Counted from the stretch's first letter, positions 44,724 to 54,442 are shown. The stretch is DNA of 64,000 nt from Myroides sp. 1354 (GCF_030324495.1 NZ_JACAGN010000005.1:62001-126000); one strand, 5' to 3'. Program-made: numbers and translations. The notes: generated from the sequence alone by a model not told the origin.

Positions 44724-45605
44724 ATGAAATTGAGATTTTTGGCATTTTTGCTAACAATAATGACGTTCATCAGTTGTGATGATGCATTTAAACGACAAGA
44801 TTTTTATTTATCTAACCCAACAACAAAGGAAATAAAAGTGGGTATTGATGACAAAACCTATGTAGTAGCTCCTAATAGCTATGAAATCCTTAAACTAGAT
44901 ACAGGTGAGCACAAATTGACGTATAACGATCAGCAAACAGCTTTTAATGTATTCTATAGTAATTCGGGAGGTATTATTAATCCAACTTTAGAGCCACATT
45001 ATATTTATTCTATGGTATATGCCACAGAAGGCAATTTTGACAAATTTGGGGCTACGATGAGAGAAGTGTGGATTGACGGCGTTAGTTATGAAGATAACAT
45101 CAAATCAACCAATGCGCTTTTCATCGATAACAATTTCTACAGATGTACGTATTTTCTTGGAGAAGAATACCCCGAAGAGCAAATTACGTATGACAAAAAA
45201 GCCGTTGGAAATTTCTTTAATAAATTCTTTACAAAGGCAGAATTTATTGCCTTTTACGATGCTATTTTGGTGGAAGAAGAAAAGGGATTTCACCAAGCAA
45301 ACCAAATGGCTGATGGAGAAAACACAATTACAGAATCTAATGTGGTTGAATTAGTGTTGCCCGATGTAGATCAGGCGGATGTAATTGCCTCGTACAAAAA
45401 AGAAATGGAGTTGGTGGAAGAGTACAAAAACTCAACTGATGCAGCAAGACAAAAAGCAATTCACAAAGAATTGTTTGATTTAGCGATGAGTCGATCAAAA
45501 TTAGATATTAATTACAGCAAATTGTCAACGGCACAAAATCAATCCATGAACGATTTCGTTCACGCAAGTGGAAGAATTTCTGGAGCAGGAATTATTCAGC
45601 TGTAA
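44724..45605 (+). CDS. hypothetical lipoprotein
   Basis: 293 residues. Signal peptide with lipobox TFISC (Cys18) followed by DD. The mature protein has a short beta domain (LSNPTTKEIKVGIDDKTYVV ... NSYEILKLDTGEHKLTYND) then a helical C-terminus (VIASYKKEMELVEEYKN). I recognise no family. It is monocistronic with its own promoter and terminator. It faces the outer surface or periplasm of the cell, by its lipobox. Confidence 0.75.
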   Translation: MKLRFLAFLLTIMTFISCDDAFKRQDFYLSNPTTKEIKVGIDDKTYVVAPNSYEILKLDTGEHKLTYNDQQTAFNVFYSNSGGIINPTLEPHYIYSMVYATEGNFDKFGATMREVWIDGVSYEDNIKSTNALFIDNNFYRCTYFLGEEYPEEQITYDKKAVGNFFNKFFTKAEFIAFYDAILVEEEKGFHQANQMADGENTITESNVVELVLPDVDQADVIASYKKEMELVEEYKNSTDAARQKAIHKELFDLAMSRSKLDINYSKLSTAQNQSMNDFVHASGRISGAGIIQL

Positions 45606-45651
45606 ACCTTACCTCAACCAGTTGGTTGAAGGAGATTCAATTAAAAATAAC

Positions 45652-45688
45652 AAAAAGAGCATGCTGGTTAAACAGCATGCTCTTTTTT
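45652..45688. terminator. bidirectional intrinsic terminator
   Basis: 15-bp perfect stem AAAAAGAGCATGCTG / CAGCATGCTCTTTTT with loop gttaaa and T-runs on both strands. It serves the convergent genes ending at 45605 and 45706. Confidence 0.9.
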
Positions 45689-45705
45689 GTAAATATGAAG
45701 AAGAA

Positions 45706-46701
45706 TCATTCGTTTAGTTTTCCCTCTATTAATTCGTCAATGTGCGCAGTAAACCCTTCAATTTTATCTATTAACCTTCCTTGTGTATCAAATAAGTAAA
45801 AAGTGGGAGTAGCATATACGTTATACTGCATATAATTGCTAAATGTTCGAGTAGGATCCCATATAGAAATCCAAGGACTCGCCGCTTTGTTAGAGAAATT
45901 TACAACATCATCTACTTCATCATCCATATAGAAAACTACAATATTGAGTTGATTTCCTAGTTTTTTGTGCATCTTTTCCAGAAGAGGAATTGTGTTTTCA
46001 CACCAATGGCAATACAAACTAGAGAAGATTAACAGTACGGGTTTACCGTTAAAGGTCTTTGCAAATTCAAATTCGCGTTTGTCAACGTCAAAAGCATTGA
46101 AATTAATAAAAGCATTTCCTGGTTCTAAATCAAGCGTTTGAAGATAATTTTGAATAGAAAGTACTGCAGGAGTAAATTTTAAATTAGGTTTAATTTGATT
46201 GAATAAAACTTCAATTTCTTCTTTTTTAAAGCTTTTTTTAGCCATATCAAAGAGTTTTATCCCAAAAGGGGTGTTAATATGCGTAGTAATAAACTGTTGC
46301 ATAAGTTCATTAATAGCGTCTTTTGGTTTGTTTTTTATACTTTGCATATAGTGATATCGATCGGTATCATAACTAGATCCAACAGCTTGAATATCATAGG
46401 GAAAGTCGTCCTTTGAGGCGTGAATGGTCAATTTTTCATTGCCGATATATAAGGGGGCTTGGAGAATTAAATCGCCGTCTTTCACGCGTAAAAGCACATC
46501 ATTAGGCCCTGGAGGAAGTTGACCACGTAAGGAAAATACCTGGTTTTTTACTGCACAACTGTCAAGTACTTGATCTTGATAGTATATGAATACCCTAGCT
46601 TTTTTAGATAGTTGGGTGAATTGACCTGTTATTTCAAATCCTTCTTGTGCTTGTAAAAGATTGCATAAGAGGAATACAAGAAAGAAAAAATAGCTTTTCA
46701 T
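45706..46701 (-). CDS. TlpA-like thioredoxin-fold protein with DUF4369 domain
   Basis: 331 residues. Signal peptide (MKSYFFFLVFLLCNLLQAQ), an N-terminal DUF4369-type beta domain (about 20-115), a helical linker, and a thioredoxin domain from about residue 205. Active site CHWC in SSLYCHWCENT; cis-proline in YATPTFYLFD. It acts as a periplasmic disulfide reductase or isomerase. The chain between the two active-site cysteines is His-Trp, unlike the Pro-containing TlpA type. Confidence 0.88.
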   Translation of the reverse strand: MKSYFFFLVFLLCNLLQAQEGFEITGQFTQLSKKARVFIYYQDQVLDSCAVKNQVFSLRGQLPPGPNDVLLRVKDGDLILQAPLYIGNEKLTIHASKDDFPYDIQAVGSSYDTDRYHYMQSIKNKPKDAINELMQQFITTHINTPFGIKLFDMAKKSFKKEEIEVLFNQIKPNLKFTPAVLSIQNYLQTLDLEPGNAFINFNAFDVDKREFEFAKTFNGKPVLLIFSSLYCHWCENTIPLLEKMHKKLGNQLNIVVFYMDDEVDDVVNFSNKAASPWISIWDPTRTFSNYMQYNVYATPTFYLFDTQGRLIDKIEGFTAHIDELIEGKLNE

Positions 46702-46927
46702 TTTAACATCAGGGAGTTATAATTATTAAAGTACAATTTTAGATGGGCTAATTGCTGTTAAATATTTTCATATTGTGTGAATTTACTGTTTTTTATTCAT
46801 TTTGTTATTGTTTAAAATAAAGTATATTGTTTTTTGATTAAAAATAACATTAATATGATATTTAACATAAATAAAAGCTTAATTTTAATACGATATTTTA
46901 AAATTAACACACAAAAAATAATAATTT

Positions 46928-49138
46928 ATGAAACTAAAAGAATTTTTCGCTGTTTCCTTGTACTTTATTAGTTTTACTATATTCGCTCAAGTGGGAGTCT
47001 ATACTAAAAATCCTAAAGTAACAATGGAAATACAAACTACAAATTCCGGACCTCCCAACGGATTTCTATTGCCTCGGGTAACTGTGGCTCAATTGGATGC
47101 AGATGCGGATAAATACGGAGAAGACCAACATGGAACCATGGTCTATGTGTTGGATTATGATTCGGAAAGTGGACCTACAACAGCTTTTATCTATAATCCG
47201 GGTATTTATGTATACAATGCTTATACAAGTTTGTGGCAACTCCAAGATTCTGAACCTTGGATGTCAATGGAAACAGGACTTCCGGCTTCGATGAATCATG
47301 AAGATATTTATCAAAATGGAAGGGTGGGAATTGGTACAAATAGGATTGACGAAACAGCTCAATTGGAGGTAACCTTTAATAATAAGGGAGTTTTAATTCC
47401 TCGACTTACAACAATTGAACGCAATTATATCGATAATCCAGCAAATGGATTACTGATTTTTAATACAACAACGAATTGTTTGAATTATTATGATGGACAA
47501 GTGAAACGTTGGTTGAGTATGTGTGGTACTTATGACCCTGCTGTATTTACCTTTTTGAACTGCGATCCTCCCGTTGGACCATTGGGAATTTATACGCAAG
47601 GTACCGCATTAAATAGTTCAAATACCTATACTTTATCTTTAAATATATCGGAACCGGGAACGTATCAAATCCTCGTGAGTACAGGAAATGGTTATTCTTT
47701 TTCTGGCTCTGGTGTTTTCACAGAAACGGGTAATCAGATTGTAGTGTTAGAAGGTCAAGGATCTCCTGTAAACGGACCAATTGAAAATGCAATAACCGTT
47801 AGATTTAATGGAATTGATGTTGTTGCAAATTGTAATTTACCTAAAATTACTGTACTAGGTGCTTCTACTCAATTCAACTTAAAATGTGGAGAAGCTGTGG
47901 TGCATGGAGATTATTTTGCTGATTTAGCTGTTACAGGCAATCACTATATAGATATTCCTATAGCCAATGTTATTACTCCTGGTGCAATTTTACTTGAAAC
48001 ACCGACAATTAATGGTGTTAAGTTTTCTACTGGATCTGTAAATATAACACATGCAACAACTTCTATTCGACTATATGCACAAGGTACACCTGCCGCACTT
48101 GGATCGAATAGCTATACTTTTGCAATTCCTACTACGCCAGCTGCAAACTGTTCATTTACTGTATTGACCAAGAGTGGAAGAGGAACCTTTGTACTACCTG
48201 CCAATCGCTGTACGGAAGTGTTAGATGATAATCCTGCTGCAACAGATGGCTACTATTGGGTGAAAGATAATTCCAATAACAAGTTTAAAACGTATTGTGA
48301 TATGAGTAATGGGGGATGGACTTTAGTCAAATCAATGTCAGAGAAATTTATTTTTGTTGATTTCAAGAGTCAGACGGAATCCATAGGATCTCAACCTGGT
48401 AGAGGGATGGTAACGACTCAGAATGGCAAGTTTAACGAATATAATTTCTCTTTACCTGCTGCCGTAGTGAATAACGTAGGAAGTAGTCTAGGTGCAACGA
48501 AAAATTTTAGATTTACTATTAAAGAAAAAGGACATACCACAGATCCAAATGCAACTTATCAACAGGTGGAAAGCACAACAGTTGCTCCTATCAACGATCG
48601 TTGGACACAAGACAACTATTGGAATGTAACGACTTTATCAGGAAACCCAGCAACAAGTAATTTTAGTGGTAACTATACAAATAACACAACGGAAGGGAAA
48701 ATTTTTGGAAAAACACTTGTAAAATCAGGAACATCGGGATCAAGTCAATATTATTACTTTGATGGGGTTCAGTTTGCAGTTAATCCTCCTGGAATGACAA
48801 GTAGTTCTGGTTTCTTTACGGGATTTTATGGTGCTTTAGGTTATGTTGCTAATACAAACGCAGCAAATAATGTAGCCTATGTTTATCCAGTAGGAACAGC
48901 TGGAGCTGGAAACTCCTTTATTTTCCGTAAATACGATATCAATGATTTATTTGGTCTTTATATGGGGACAGAGGCTCAGCTGAATCATCATATTGGAACG
49001 TGTAGTGATAGTACTGATGATTTTGGAGGAGCAAGTAGTTGTAGAGGAGGTTGGTCGAATTGGAGACAACACAAATTCAACAGAATTGGTACATCTAGTG
49101 TTTATGAAGGGCGAATTGTTCAATATTGGGTGAAATAA
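46928..49138 (+). CDS. secreted protein with fibrinogen-like (YCDxxxxGGGWTL) domain
   Basis: 736 residues with a signal peptide (about 1-21). Two N-terminal repeats have the form NGFLLPRVTVAQLD and KGVLIPRLTTIERN, found in Bacteroidota surface proteins. Then Ig-like strands (about 230-430). The C-terminal 300 residues carry TYCDMSNGGWTLVKSM (about 455-470) and end CSDSTDDFGGASSCRGGW, the pattern of a fibrinogen-related domain that binds glycans or acetylated groups in animals. No T9SS tail is visible. It starts in a 226-bp AT-rich leader. Confidence 0.85.
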   Translation: MKLKEFFAVSLYFISFTIFAQVGVYTKNPKVTMEIQTTNSGPPNGFLLPRVTVAQLDADADKYGEDQHGTMVYVLDYDSESGPTTAFIYNPGIYVYNAYTSLWQLQDSEPWMSMETGLPASMNHEDIYQNGRVGIGTNRIDETAQLEVTFNNKGVLIPRLTTIERNYIDNPANGLLIFNTTTNCLNYYDGQVKRWLSMCGTYDPAVFTFLNCDPPVGPLGIYTQGTALNSSNTYTLSLNISEPGTYQILVSTGNGYSFSGSGVFTETGNQIVVLEGQGSPVNGPIENAITVRFNGIDVVANCNLPKITVLGASTQFNLKCGEAVVHGDYFADLAVTGNHYIDIPIANVITPGAILLETPTINGVKFSTGSVNITHATTSIRLYAQGTPAALGSNSYTFAIPTTPAANCSFTVLTKSGRGTFVLPANRCTEVLDDNPAATDGYYWVKDNSNNKFKTYCDMSNGGWTLVKSMSEKFIFVDFKSQTESIGSQPGRGMVTTQNGKFNEYNFSLPAAVVNNVGSSLGATKNFRFTIKEKGHTTDPNATYQQVESTTVAPINDRWTQDNYWNVTTLSGNPATSNFSGNYTNNTTEGKIFGKTLVKSGTSGSSQYYYFDGVQFAVNPPGMTSSSGFFTGFYGALGYVANTNAANNVAYVYPVGTAGAGNSFIFRKYDINDLFGLYMGTEAQLNHHIGTCSDSTDDFGGASSCRGGWSNWRQHKFNRIGTSSVYEGRIVQYWVK

Positions 49139-49230
49139 CCCATAGGCTTTGATGAAAATTAGATTGTACACCTACATCAAAGCTACAATTACTATACAAT
49201 TGAAGCGCTAAGCTTTATAGAAACAAAAAG

Positions 49231-49259
49231 AAACGACCTCCATTTTGGAGGTCGTTTTT
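49231..49259. terminator. bidirectional intrinsic terminator
   Basis: AAACGACCTCC / GGAGGTCGTTT around loop atttt, T-run on the right and A-run on the left. It lies between convergent genes ending at 49138 and 49287. Confidence 0.85.
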
Positions 49260-49286
49260 GTTATGCATCGAAAGAAATGCACTTTG

Positions 49287-50432
49287 TTATTGTTTCAATG
49301 CTTCATTGACACTAGAAGGAGAAGAAAATAGTTGTTCTTGCTTAAACAAGAGGGTAAGAAACTCCTTGCCGATATAAGGATTGATTGTGTGTTGAAATTC
49401 TTTTTGTAGCGTAAAAACTGTAACTGTAGCATTTGAGGTGGGAGAATAAATAACATCTGTTCCCCACCAACCTCCGTGATAATAGGCCGGAAACCCCAAA
49501 TCAAAATTAAAAATTCCAAGACAATATTTGGATTGGTCAGGAGGAAGTACATAGGTGTACATCTTTTGTAAAAGCGACTTATCTTCAATGATTTTTCCCT
49601 CAAATAAGTACTGAAAGAATAGAGCCGCATCTTTAGCTGTCGCCGCAATTCCACCACCACCATATAAATCCCAAGAAGAGTTAAGTTGATAAGAATTCCA
49701 TTGTAATTTCGCTGCATATTGATGAGCCAAGGGTAAGGTATGTACGGGATAATCTTCTAATTGAAAAAACCAAGTATGATTTAGCCCTAATGCTTGGTAT
49801 TTTAATAAAGTTCTAATAGCGATGTAAAAAGGCTGTTGCATTTGTTGCTCAATAATCTCTGTTAAGAGGAGATAGTTGATATCGCCATAACTGAAATGCG
49901 TTCCCACTTCCTGAGGTTTGCCAATTGCAAGAGAACGTTCAATTTGTTCATTTCTAGTCCATTGATATTGAGGATGTTCGTTAATATGCTGAAAATAAGA
50001 TTCATCAACATAATCTTGAATTCCTGAAGTATGAGATAAGAGATGTCGTGGAGTAATAAGTTGTAAATTATAACCACTTTTTTTTAATTGACTTGTTGTT
50101 TGTGTACTTAGTAAAGTAGCAATCGATTGATCAAGTGTAAATTTCTTTTTTTCTACTAATCTCAGTATAGCAGCGGCAACATAGGGTTTGGTATTACTTG
50201 CAATCAAAACAGGTTGTTGGGCTGTTAATGGAGTTGTGGATAATTTTTCTGAAATACCTTTGGCATAACTCCAAGAAATGCTTTGATTGGGCGCCTCTAC
50301 ATGAACAAGAATACCTATTGCTTCAGGATGTTGATTGTAAATAGAATCAACAATTTTCTTAAACTGAGTTTGTAATTGTGCCCAACTTTCTAAGGAAACA
50401 AGCAAAATCAGAAATAAAAAAAAATGCTTCAT
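49287..50432 (-). CDS. class C beta-lactamase-family serine hydrolase
   Basis: 381 residues with signal peptide (about 1-18). Ser79-x-x-Lys82 in ASNTKPYV is the nucleophile motif. The Tyr motif is Y182-G-D instead of the usual YxN, and HGGWWG replaces KTG. LLSHTSGIQDY and GGGGIAATAKD are family blocks. This family includes esterases, D-peptidases and PBP4-like proteins, so resistance cannot be claimed. It acts in the periplasm. Confidence 0.88.
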   Translation of the reverse strand: MKHFFLFLILLVSLESWAQLQTQFKKIVDSIYNQHPEAIGILVHVEAPNQSISWSYAKGISEKLSTTPLTAQQPVLIASNTKPYVAAAILRLVEKKKFTLDQSIATLLSTQTTSQLKKSGYNLQLITPRHLLSHTSGIQDYVDESYFQHINEHPQYQWTRNEQIERSLAIGKPQEVGTHFSYGDINYLLLTEIIEQQMQQPFYIAIRTLLKYQALGLNHTWFFQLEDYPVHTLPLAHQYAAKLQWNSYQLNSSWDLYGGGGIAATAKDAALFFQYLFEGKIIEDKSLLQKMYTYVLPPDQSKYCLGIFNFDLGFPAYYHGGWWGTDVIYSPTSNATVTVFTLQKEFQHTINPYIGKEFLTLLFKQEQLFSSPSSVNEALKQ

Positions 50433-50611
50433 ATGATTGTTTAAATGCGTTTAGGGATGAAATGTACTAAAAAGTTAGAGTATGAAAGGGAAAATGCAAA
50501 TTTAATTCAGGTGAGGTAGTGGAAAAGGAGGCTTTGGAGAAGGGAATAGATGCAATTGTCTTACTTTTGTAGGGTGTACGATTGATTAGGAACACTATAA
50601 TAAGATTAATT

Positions 50612-50749
50612 ATGGGCAGAAATACACCCGCAAATCGCAAAATTGTCAAAGATAAAATTGCAAAAAAGAAACAAAAAGAGCAAGAAGCTGCAGTAAAACG
50701 CAAAGCACTCTTGAAGGAAATTGTCAATCAAGTAACGAAAAAGGCATGA
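50612..50749 (+). CDS. small basic protein (45 aa)
   Basis: ATG at 50612, stop at 50747-50749. MGRNTPANRKIVKDKIAKKK is followed by an alternating Lys/Glu/Ala coil (QKEQEAAVKRKALLKEIVNQ) and ends VTKKA. The next gene starts inside its last codon (ATGA), so it is coupled to the 50746 gene. A TACTTTTG -7 box stands at 50562-50569. It is too short for confident naming. The basic, coiled-coil-like sequence would fit nucleic-acid or ribosome binding, but that is a guess. Confidence 0.6.
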   Translation: MGRNTPANRKIVKDKIAKKKQKEQEAAVKRKALLKEIVNQVTKKA

Positions 50750-51549
50750 ATTTTTTGTATTTAGTTGTATTTTTATTTGTTGGGTTTATTGGGTATGGTC
50801 AAAATACCATTGAAATATTCCAAGATAGAAAAACGGAGTTATTCTACGATAATTTAGGTGCTACATTAAAACGAAATCAATTGGATTCCATCCAACAGTC
50901 ACCAACCAAAATAGTGCGTATCTGGGGCGGAGGAGGAATATACACTTGGAAAGACACCTTTGAATTTCAACGATTGTTTATTAATTCCGAAACACAGGAA
51001 ATACAGCTGTTTAAAATGGAGGCAAAAAGACCAGATGAAATAGTAACACTTAAGGAAGTGCAAGCATTGAAATCTAAGATGGTCATTGATTGCCCTTCTT
51101 TAGAGGTGGAGTGGGTAGAACACCAACAGTATGTTGTGAAATCACTGGGATGTAATCGAGAAATACGATCAAAACTGGTTCAGATTTACGACGCTCTTAT
51201 TTCTGATAAAATGGATGTTTTTATTCAGCAACTCCCTTCAGGATCCTATTATAATGGTATGCGTAATCTCTTGGTTAACCAACCGATAAGAGAAGAGACT
51301 CAAAAATCAAACTTGTATAAAAAGATAGAGGAGGAGTTTCACAAAAACGAAATTGATATAAGTAATCCTTTACAACAACCGTTGATTTATGTGGACAATA
51401 AAATGATTTACTTTGAAGATCTCAATCGACTGAAGGAGGAGGATATTTTATCTTCTTTCCTCTTAAAAGGAGTTGAAGCTACTGCGATGTATGGATCGAT
51501 AGCGATGTATGGGGTGATTGTACTTAAGACCTCTTCTCATTTAAATTAG
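50746..51549 (+). CDS. secreted protein with a TonB-plug-like C-terminus
   Basis: 267 residues with a signal peptide (about 1-18). The middle region is unfamiliar. The last 60 residues (PLIYVDNKMIYFEDLNRLKE ... GVEATAMYGSIAMYGVIVLK) have the PLxxVDG...L...IESxxVLKxxxATAxYGxxxxxGVIxIxT shape of a SusC plug. There is no barrel, so it is a free-standing plug-like module at the cell envelope. It is coupled to the small basic gene by a 4-base overlap. Confidence 0.65.
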   Translation: MNFLYLVVFLFVGFIGYGQNTIEIFQDRKTELFYDNLGATLKRNQLDSIQQSPTKIVRIWGGGGIYTWKDTFEFQRLFINSETQEIQLFKMEAKRPDEIVTLKEVQALKSKMVIDCPSLEVEWVEHQQYVVKSLGCNREIRSKLVQIYDALISDKMDVFIQQLPSGSYYNGMRNLLVNQPIREETQKSNLYKKIEEEFHKNEIDISNPLQQPLIYVDNKMIYFEDLNRLKEEDILSSFLLKGVEATAMYGSIAMYGVIVLKTSSHLN

Positions 51550-52775
51550 TTAGGATGGGCTGCTAAAAGAAGAAGTACAGTGGTCGTAATCGATATTTTT
51601 CTAAAAAAAAAAAGCCTATAACTCAGTGTTTTCTAGCTATTGCGTCTCCCAAAACAAAAACTATTGGCACGGAGAAATAGGCGTAAAATCTGTACGCTTG
51701 CTGTGTCTAACAACAATGGCGTAGGTTGAAAAAAAATCTGTTTCTACTGGCTCAAGTATATCATCATATTGTAAATAGACGAGGCTTATTTTTAAGATTA
51801 CCATCGTTTGTATAGCTAAGAAAACAGTAAGTTATCTGAAATTGAGACAGTGTATTAAGGGGGATTTTAGAAAATTTACATAAAGGGGAAATTATTAGGG
51901 GTTAAACTTATTTTTGCATTTATTTTTGTTGTACCCGCTCAAAATAAAAGATTTTGAGCAGGGTTAAACAAACAAAAAACGAGATATTTAATCTCTAACA
52001 TCAATGTCAGCTTATACTCGTAGGTATAAATATGGAGAGATTTTCTTCATTTACAGGCGTGTAATGAAATCCCTTTTGCTATTGTGAGAATAAGCAACAA
52101 AAACGTATTAAAAAAAAATTACATTGAAAAAGGTGAAGAGATGTTTACTCCTTAAAAGGGGTCTATTCGCTTCTTTTCTTATTGACTTAGCCGTTTGGGA
52201 GAGTTGAACCAAGCTATTTCGTAAGCGCAATAGGTGTACTACTGCGACTTTTTGGTGCGTGGATAGTTCAGTTTTTAAACTAAACTATCGCAATACGTGC
52301 CTCTTTAACAAATTCCCCTAGTATTTTTGGTTTTCTTTTGGAAAAAAATGAGAAATTTTTTACTTTTAGAGTGCAAAATCATGTAAAATAAAATATCAAT
52401 TCCAAAAGCCCTTTGGGGTTTTGTTGTAAGAAGAAATGCAGAAGGGTATTCTAACCCTCTTGCAATACAAAGTAGCGTCAACTACTTGTGCGTAATCAAT
52501 AAGTTTGGATGTATACAACGAACCTATAGCCCATAGGAAGTTTACTGTATATTTTGAACTTTGAACAACGGAGTTATAACCATAGGGGTTTATTTTATCT
52601 TTCCTAAAAAAGTGCTCTTTGTATGCGTGTAACTAAAACAAGAGAGGTTTAGGTGTGATTTAATAAATCACCGCAAAGGATAATAAACTTGGCTGTATTG
52701 ATTATCGTTTGGCTAAGATACGAAAAAAAACATAACTCGGAAGTATTTCCGAAAAAAAATGAATAAAAATTTAGT
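51550..52775. other. 1.2-kb region without a recognised gene
   Basis: No frame longer than about 60 codons in a plausible context. A hairpin at 52262-52289 (GATAGTT-c-AGTTT / AAACT-a-AACTATC, 12 bp with one mismatch) and several short T-rich ends suggest some transcribed structure, but no known RNA family was recognised. Composition is like that of the surrounding genome. The right end carries the upstream region of a small HTH gene. Confidence 0.4.
52738..52751. promoter_or_regulatory. inverted repeat upstream of HTH gene
   Basis: CGGAA-GTAT-TTCCG, perfect 5-4-5 arms, 25 bases before the start of the small HTH gene at 52776. A likely binding site for the product of that gene or for another regulator. 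Confidence 0.5.
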
Positions 52776-52997
52776 ATGCACAATAAAAATAGAAAAATCG
52801 TTGAATTTATTAGAGACGAATGGTTAATTAAACATTCTAACAATAGTCAGTTTGCAAGGGATCATGGCATAGATGAAAAAATCGTACGCCTGATTAAAGA
52901 TGACAAGACCTATACCATTAGTTTAAATACATTAATCAAGATTTGTAATGCTAGAGAATTGTCTCTACATGAATTTTGTGGCCTAGCTCAAGTTTAA
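52776..52997 (+). CDS. small XRE-type HTH regulator
   Basis: 73 residues. SQFARDHGIDEKIVRLIKDD with YTISLNTLIKICNARELSLHEF is a helix-turn-helix of the Cro/XRE kind with its stabilising helix. No other domain is present. Many proteins of this form occur as lone regulators in Flavobacteriia. A perfect inverted repeat lies upstream at 52738, and a terminator follows. Confidence 0.8.
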   Translation: MHNKNRKIVEFIRDEWLIKHSNNSQFARDHGIDEKIVRLIKDDKTYTISLNTLIKICNARELSLHEFCGLAQV

Positions 52998-53020
52998 GAA
53001 ATTCTATTATTTAACCATAA

Positions 53021-53050
53021 AAAAAGCCTTCTTAATTGAAGGCTTTGTAT
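53021..53050 (+). terminator. intrinsic terminator
   Basis: AAAGCCTTC / GAAGGCTTT with loop ttaatt and A/T flanks; it lies between the HTH gene and the convergent lipoprotein gene. Confidence 0.8.
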
Positions 53051-53051
53051 T

Positions 53052-53504
53052 TTATTTTAATTCACTTTTTTTGTACGTTACTGTAACGGGAAGTTTGTCT
53101 CCTCGCATACTGATATCATATACAACCGTTAATTTTATTTCTGTAACTGCTTGTATTTTTCTAGGGGTGTGTGCAGGATCATTACTAGTAAAGGTAATTA
53201 CTTGATCCTTGATACTACCTTGAACAGCTGCTTTCACTTCTCCTTTTCTCGTTGTTTCAACAAGTGTTGCTTTGTCCTCAGTTAGTGTCATTACGTCTTG
53301 AATAACTGCATTTTCACCACCAGGCATATCAGAGAATTTATGTTTCATTGATGGGCCGTTAGGAATCGAATAAAACAAACTATCCGTTACCCAAGTTCCT
53401 TCGTAATCGCTTTTTTTGCGAATAACAGAGTTGTCATCACTTGAACAACTACCAATAGCAAATGGCAAAGCCAAAAATGCACAAATAGCAACTAATTTTT
53501 TCAT
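53052..53504 (-). CDS. small lipoprotein, lipocalin-like
   Basis: 150 residues. Signal peptide with lipobox IGSC and then SSDD, the acidic-tail pattern of surface-exposed Bacteroidota lipoproteins. The mature part starts SDYEGTWVTDSLFYSI and continues with beta strands, which fits a lipocalin-like barrel (GTWxxxS start). No catalytic residues. The upstream gene is separated by 34 bases, so it may be in the same transcript as the e(P4)-like gene. Confidence 0.75.
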   Translation of the reverse strand: MKKLVAICAFLALPFAIGSCSSDDNSVIRKKSDYEGTWVTDSLFYSIPNGPSMKHKFSDMPGGENAVIQDVMTLTEDKATLVETTRKGEVKAAVQGSIKDQVITFTSNDPAHTPRKIQAVTEIKLTVVYDISMRGDKLPVTVTYKKSELK

Positions 53505-53538
53505 TTTGTCGAGTTATTTTATTTTTTTTGTTAGATTT

Positions 53539-54354
53539 TTATTCAAAGCCTTTTACACTGTTGTTGTAAAGTTCGTCTTTTTCTTCTGTCGTAAGATTGC
53601 GCTTGTATTCCAACAAAGCTGATTCCCAATCTCCATATCCTGTGTTAGGTAAAACGATGAATCGCTTGCCGAATAACGCCTGGTTGTTTTTTACATTTTG
53701 CAAACGTTCAGCTTGTGTTTTCTTGTCAAATGCCGTAGAGAAATCAGATAGGTTATCTCCAAGGAGCATAACAATTTCGTGCGTTTCGCTTAGTTTTTGT
53801 CTTCTCGTTTCTTTGCTAGATTCTGTAGTGCGAACAATTAGGTGTTGTTCATCGGCAAAAGGGTAGTTGTATTTTTTCAAATTCTTCATCGTACCTGCCT
53901 TGTCATTTTGGGTGCGATTGGTAATATAATACACCTCAATTCCCTTAGACGCAGCATAATTGAAAAACTCTAAACTACCTAGTAAAGGCAAAGCTTCTCC
54001 TTTTGATGTCCAAGCATTCCACGTTTCTTCACTGAATACTTTTCCTTGACGTGCCATTTCCACAGCATAAGGAGAGTTGTCTAAAAACGTTTCATCAATA
54101 TCAGTAACAATTGCCAAAGGTTTGTCAAATTGTTGGGTTAAGATTTCGTCCACTCTCAAAGTAGCTATATTGAAAGCTTGTGCAGCTAAGGCTTGATATT
54201 CAGCTGCATTTTGTTGAAATACAGCAGCGTATAATTTACCATTTACTTCAATATGGTGTAGTGGAGAGGTTGTTGAAGTAACTTGACTTGAAGGAGTTGT
54301 TTTACATGCAGCTAAAACAAGAAGTCCCGCAAGGAGGAAAGTTCTTTTTAACAT
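53539..54354 (-). CDS. 5'-nucleotidase, lipoprotein e(P4) family
   Basis: 271 residues. Lipoprotein signal with lipobox LAAC. Acid phosphatase class C/HAD residues: the nucleophile and acid Asp in VTDIDETFLDNSPY and the later GDNLSDF. TNR (YITNRTQND) and the late metal region complete the DDDD form. It frees nucleosides or NMN-type products from phosphates at the outer membrane. A -7-like TATTTTTG lies on the minus strand at 54382-54389. Confidence 0.9.
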   Translation of the reverse strand: MLKRTFLLAGLLVLAACKTTPSSQVTSTTSPLHHIEVNGKLYAAVFQQNAAEYQALAAQAFNIATLRVDEILTQQFDKPLAIVTDIDETFLDNSPYAVEMARQGKVFSEETWNAWTSKGEALPLLGSLEFFNYAASKGIEVYYITNRTQNDKAGTMKNLKKYNYPFADEQHLIVRTTESSKETRRQKLSETHEIVMLLGDNLSDFSTAFDKKTQAERLQNVKNNQALFGKRFIVLPNTGYGDWESALLEYKRNLTTEEKDELYNNSVKGFE

Positions 54355-54442
54355 ATTCTAGTTTTACTTTTTATTATAGGGCAAAAATACAACATAAAAT
54401 TAGAATAGTATACATTATCTAGAGGAAGCTAAAGAGAGATAA

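Noticed and set aside
49287..50432. Class C beta-lactamase resistance gene.
   Set aside because: SxxK is kept but the YxN and KTG motifs are changed (YGD, HGG), so resistance is not supported.
50467..50727. Minus-strand frame antisense to the 50612 gene.
   Set aside because: The plus-strand frame has an ATGA overlap with the next gene and a proper start; the antisense frame is a shadow.
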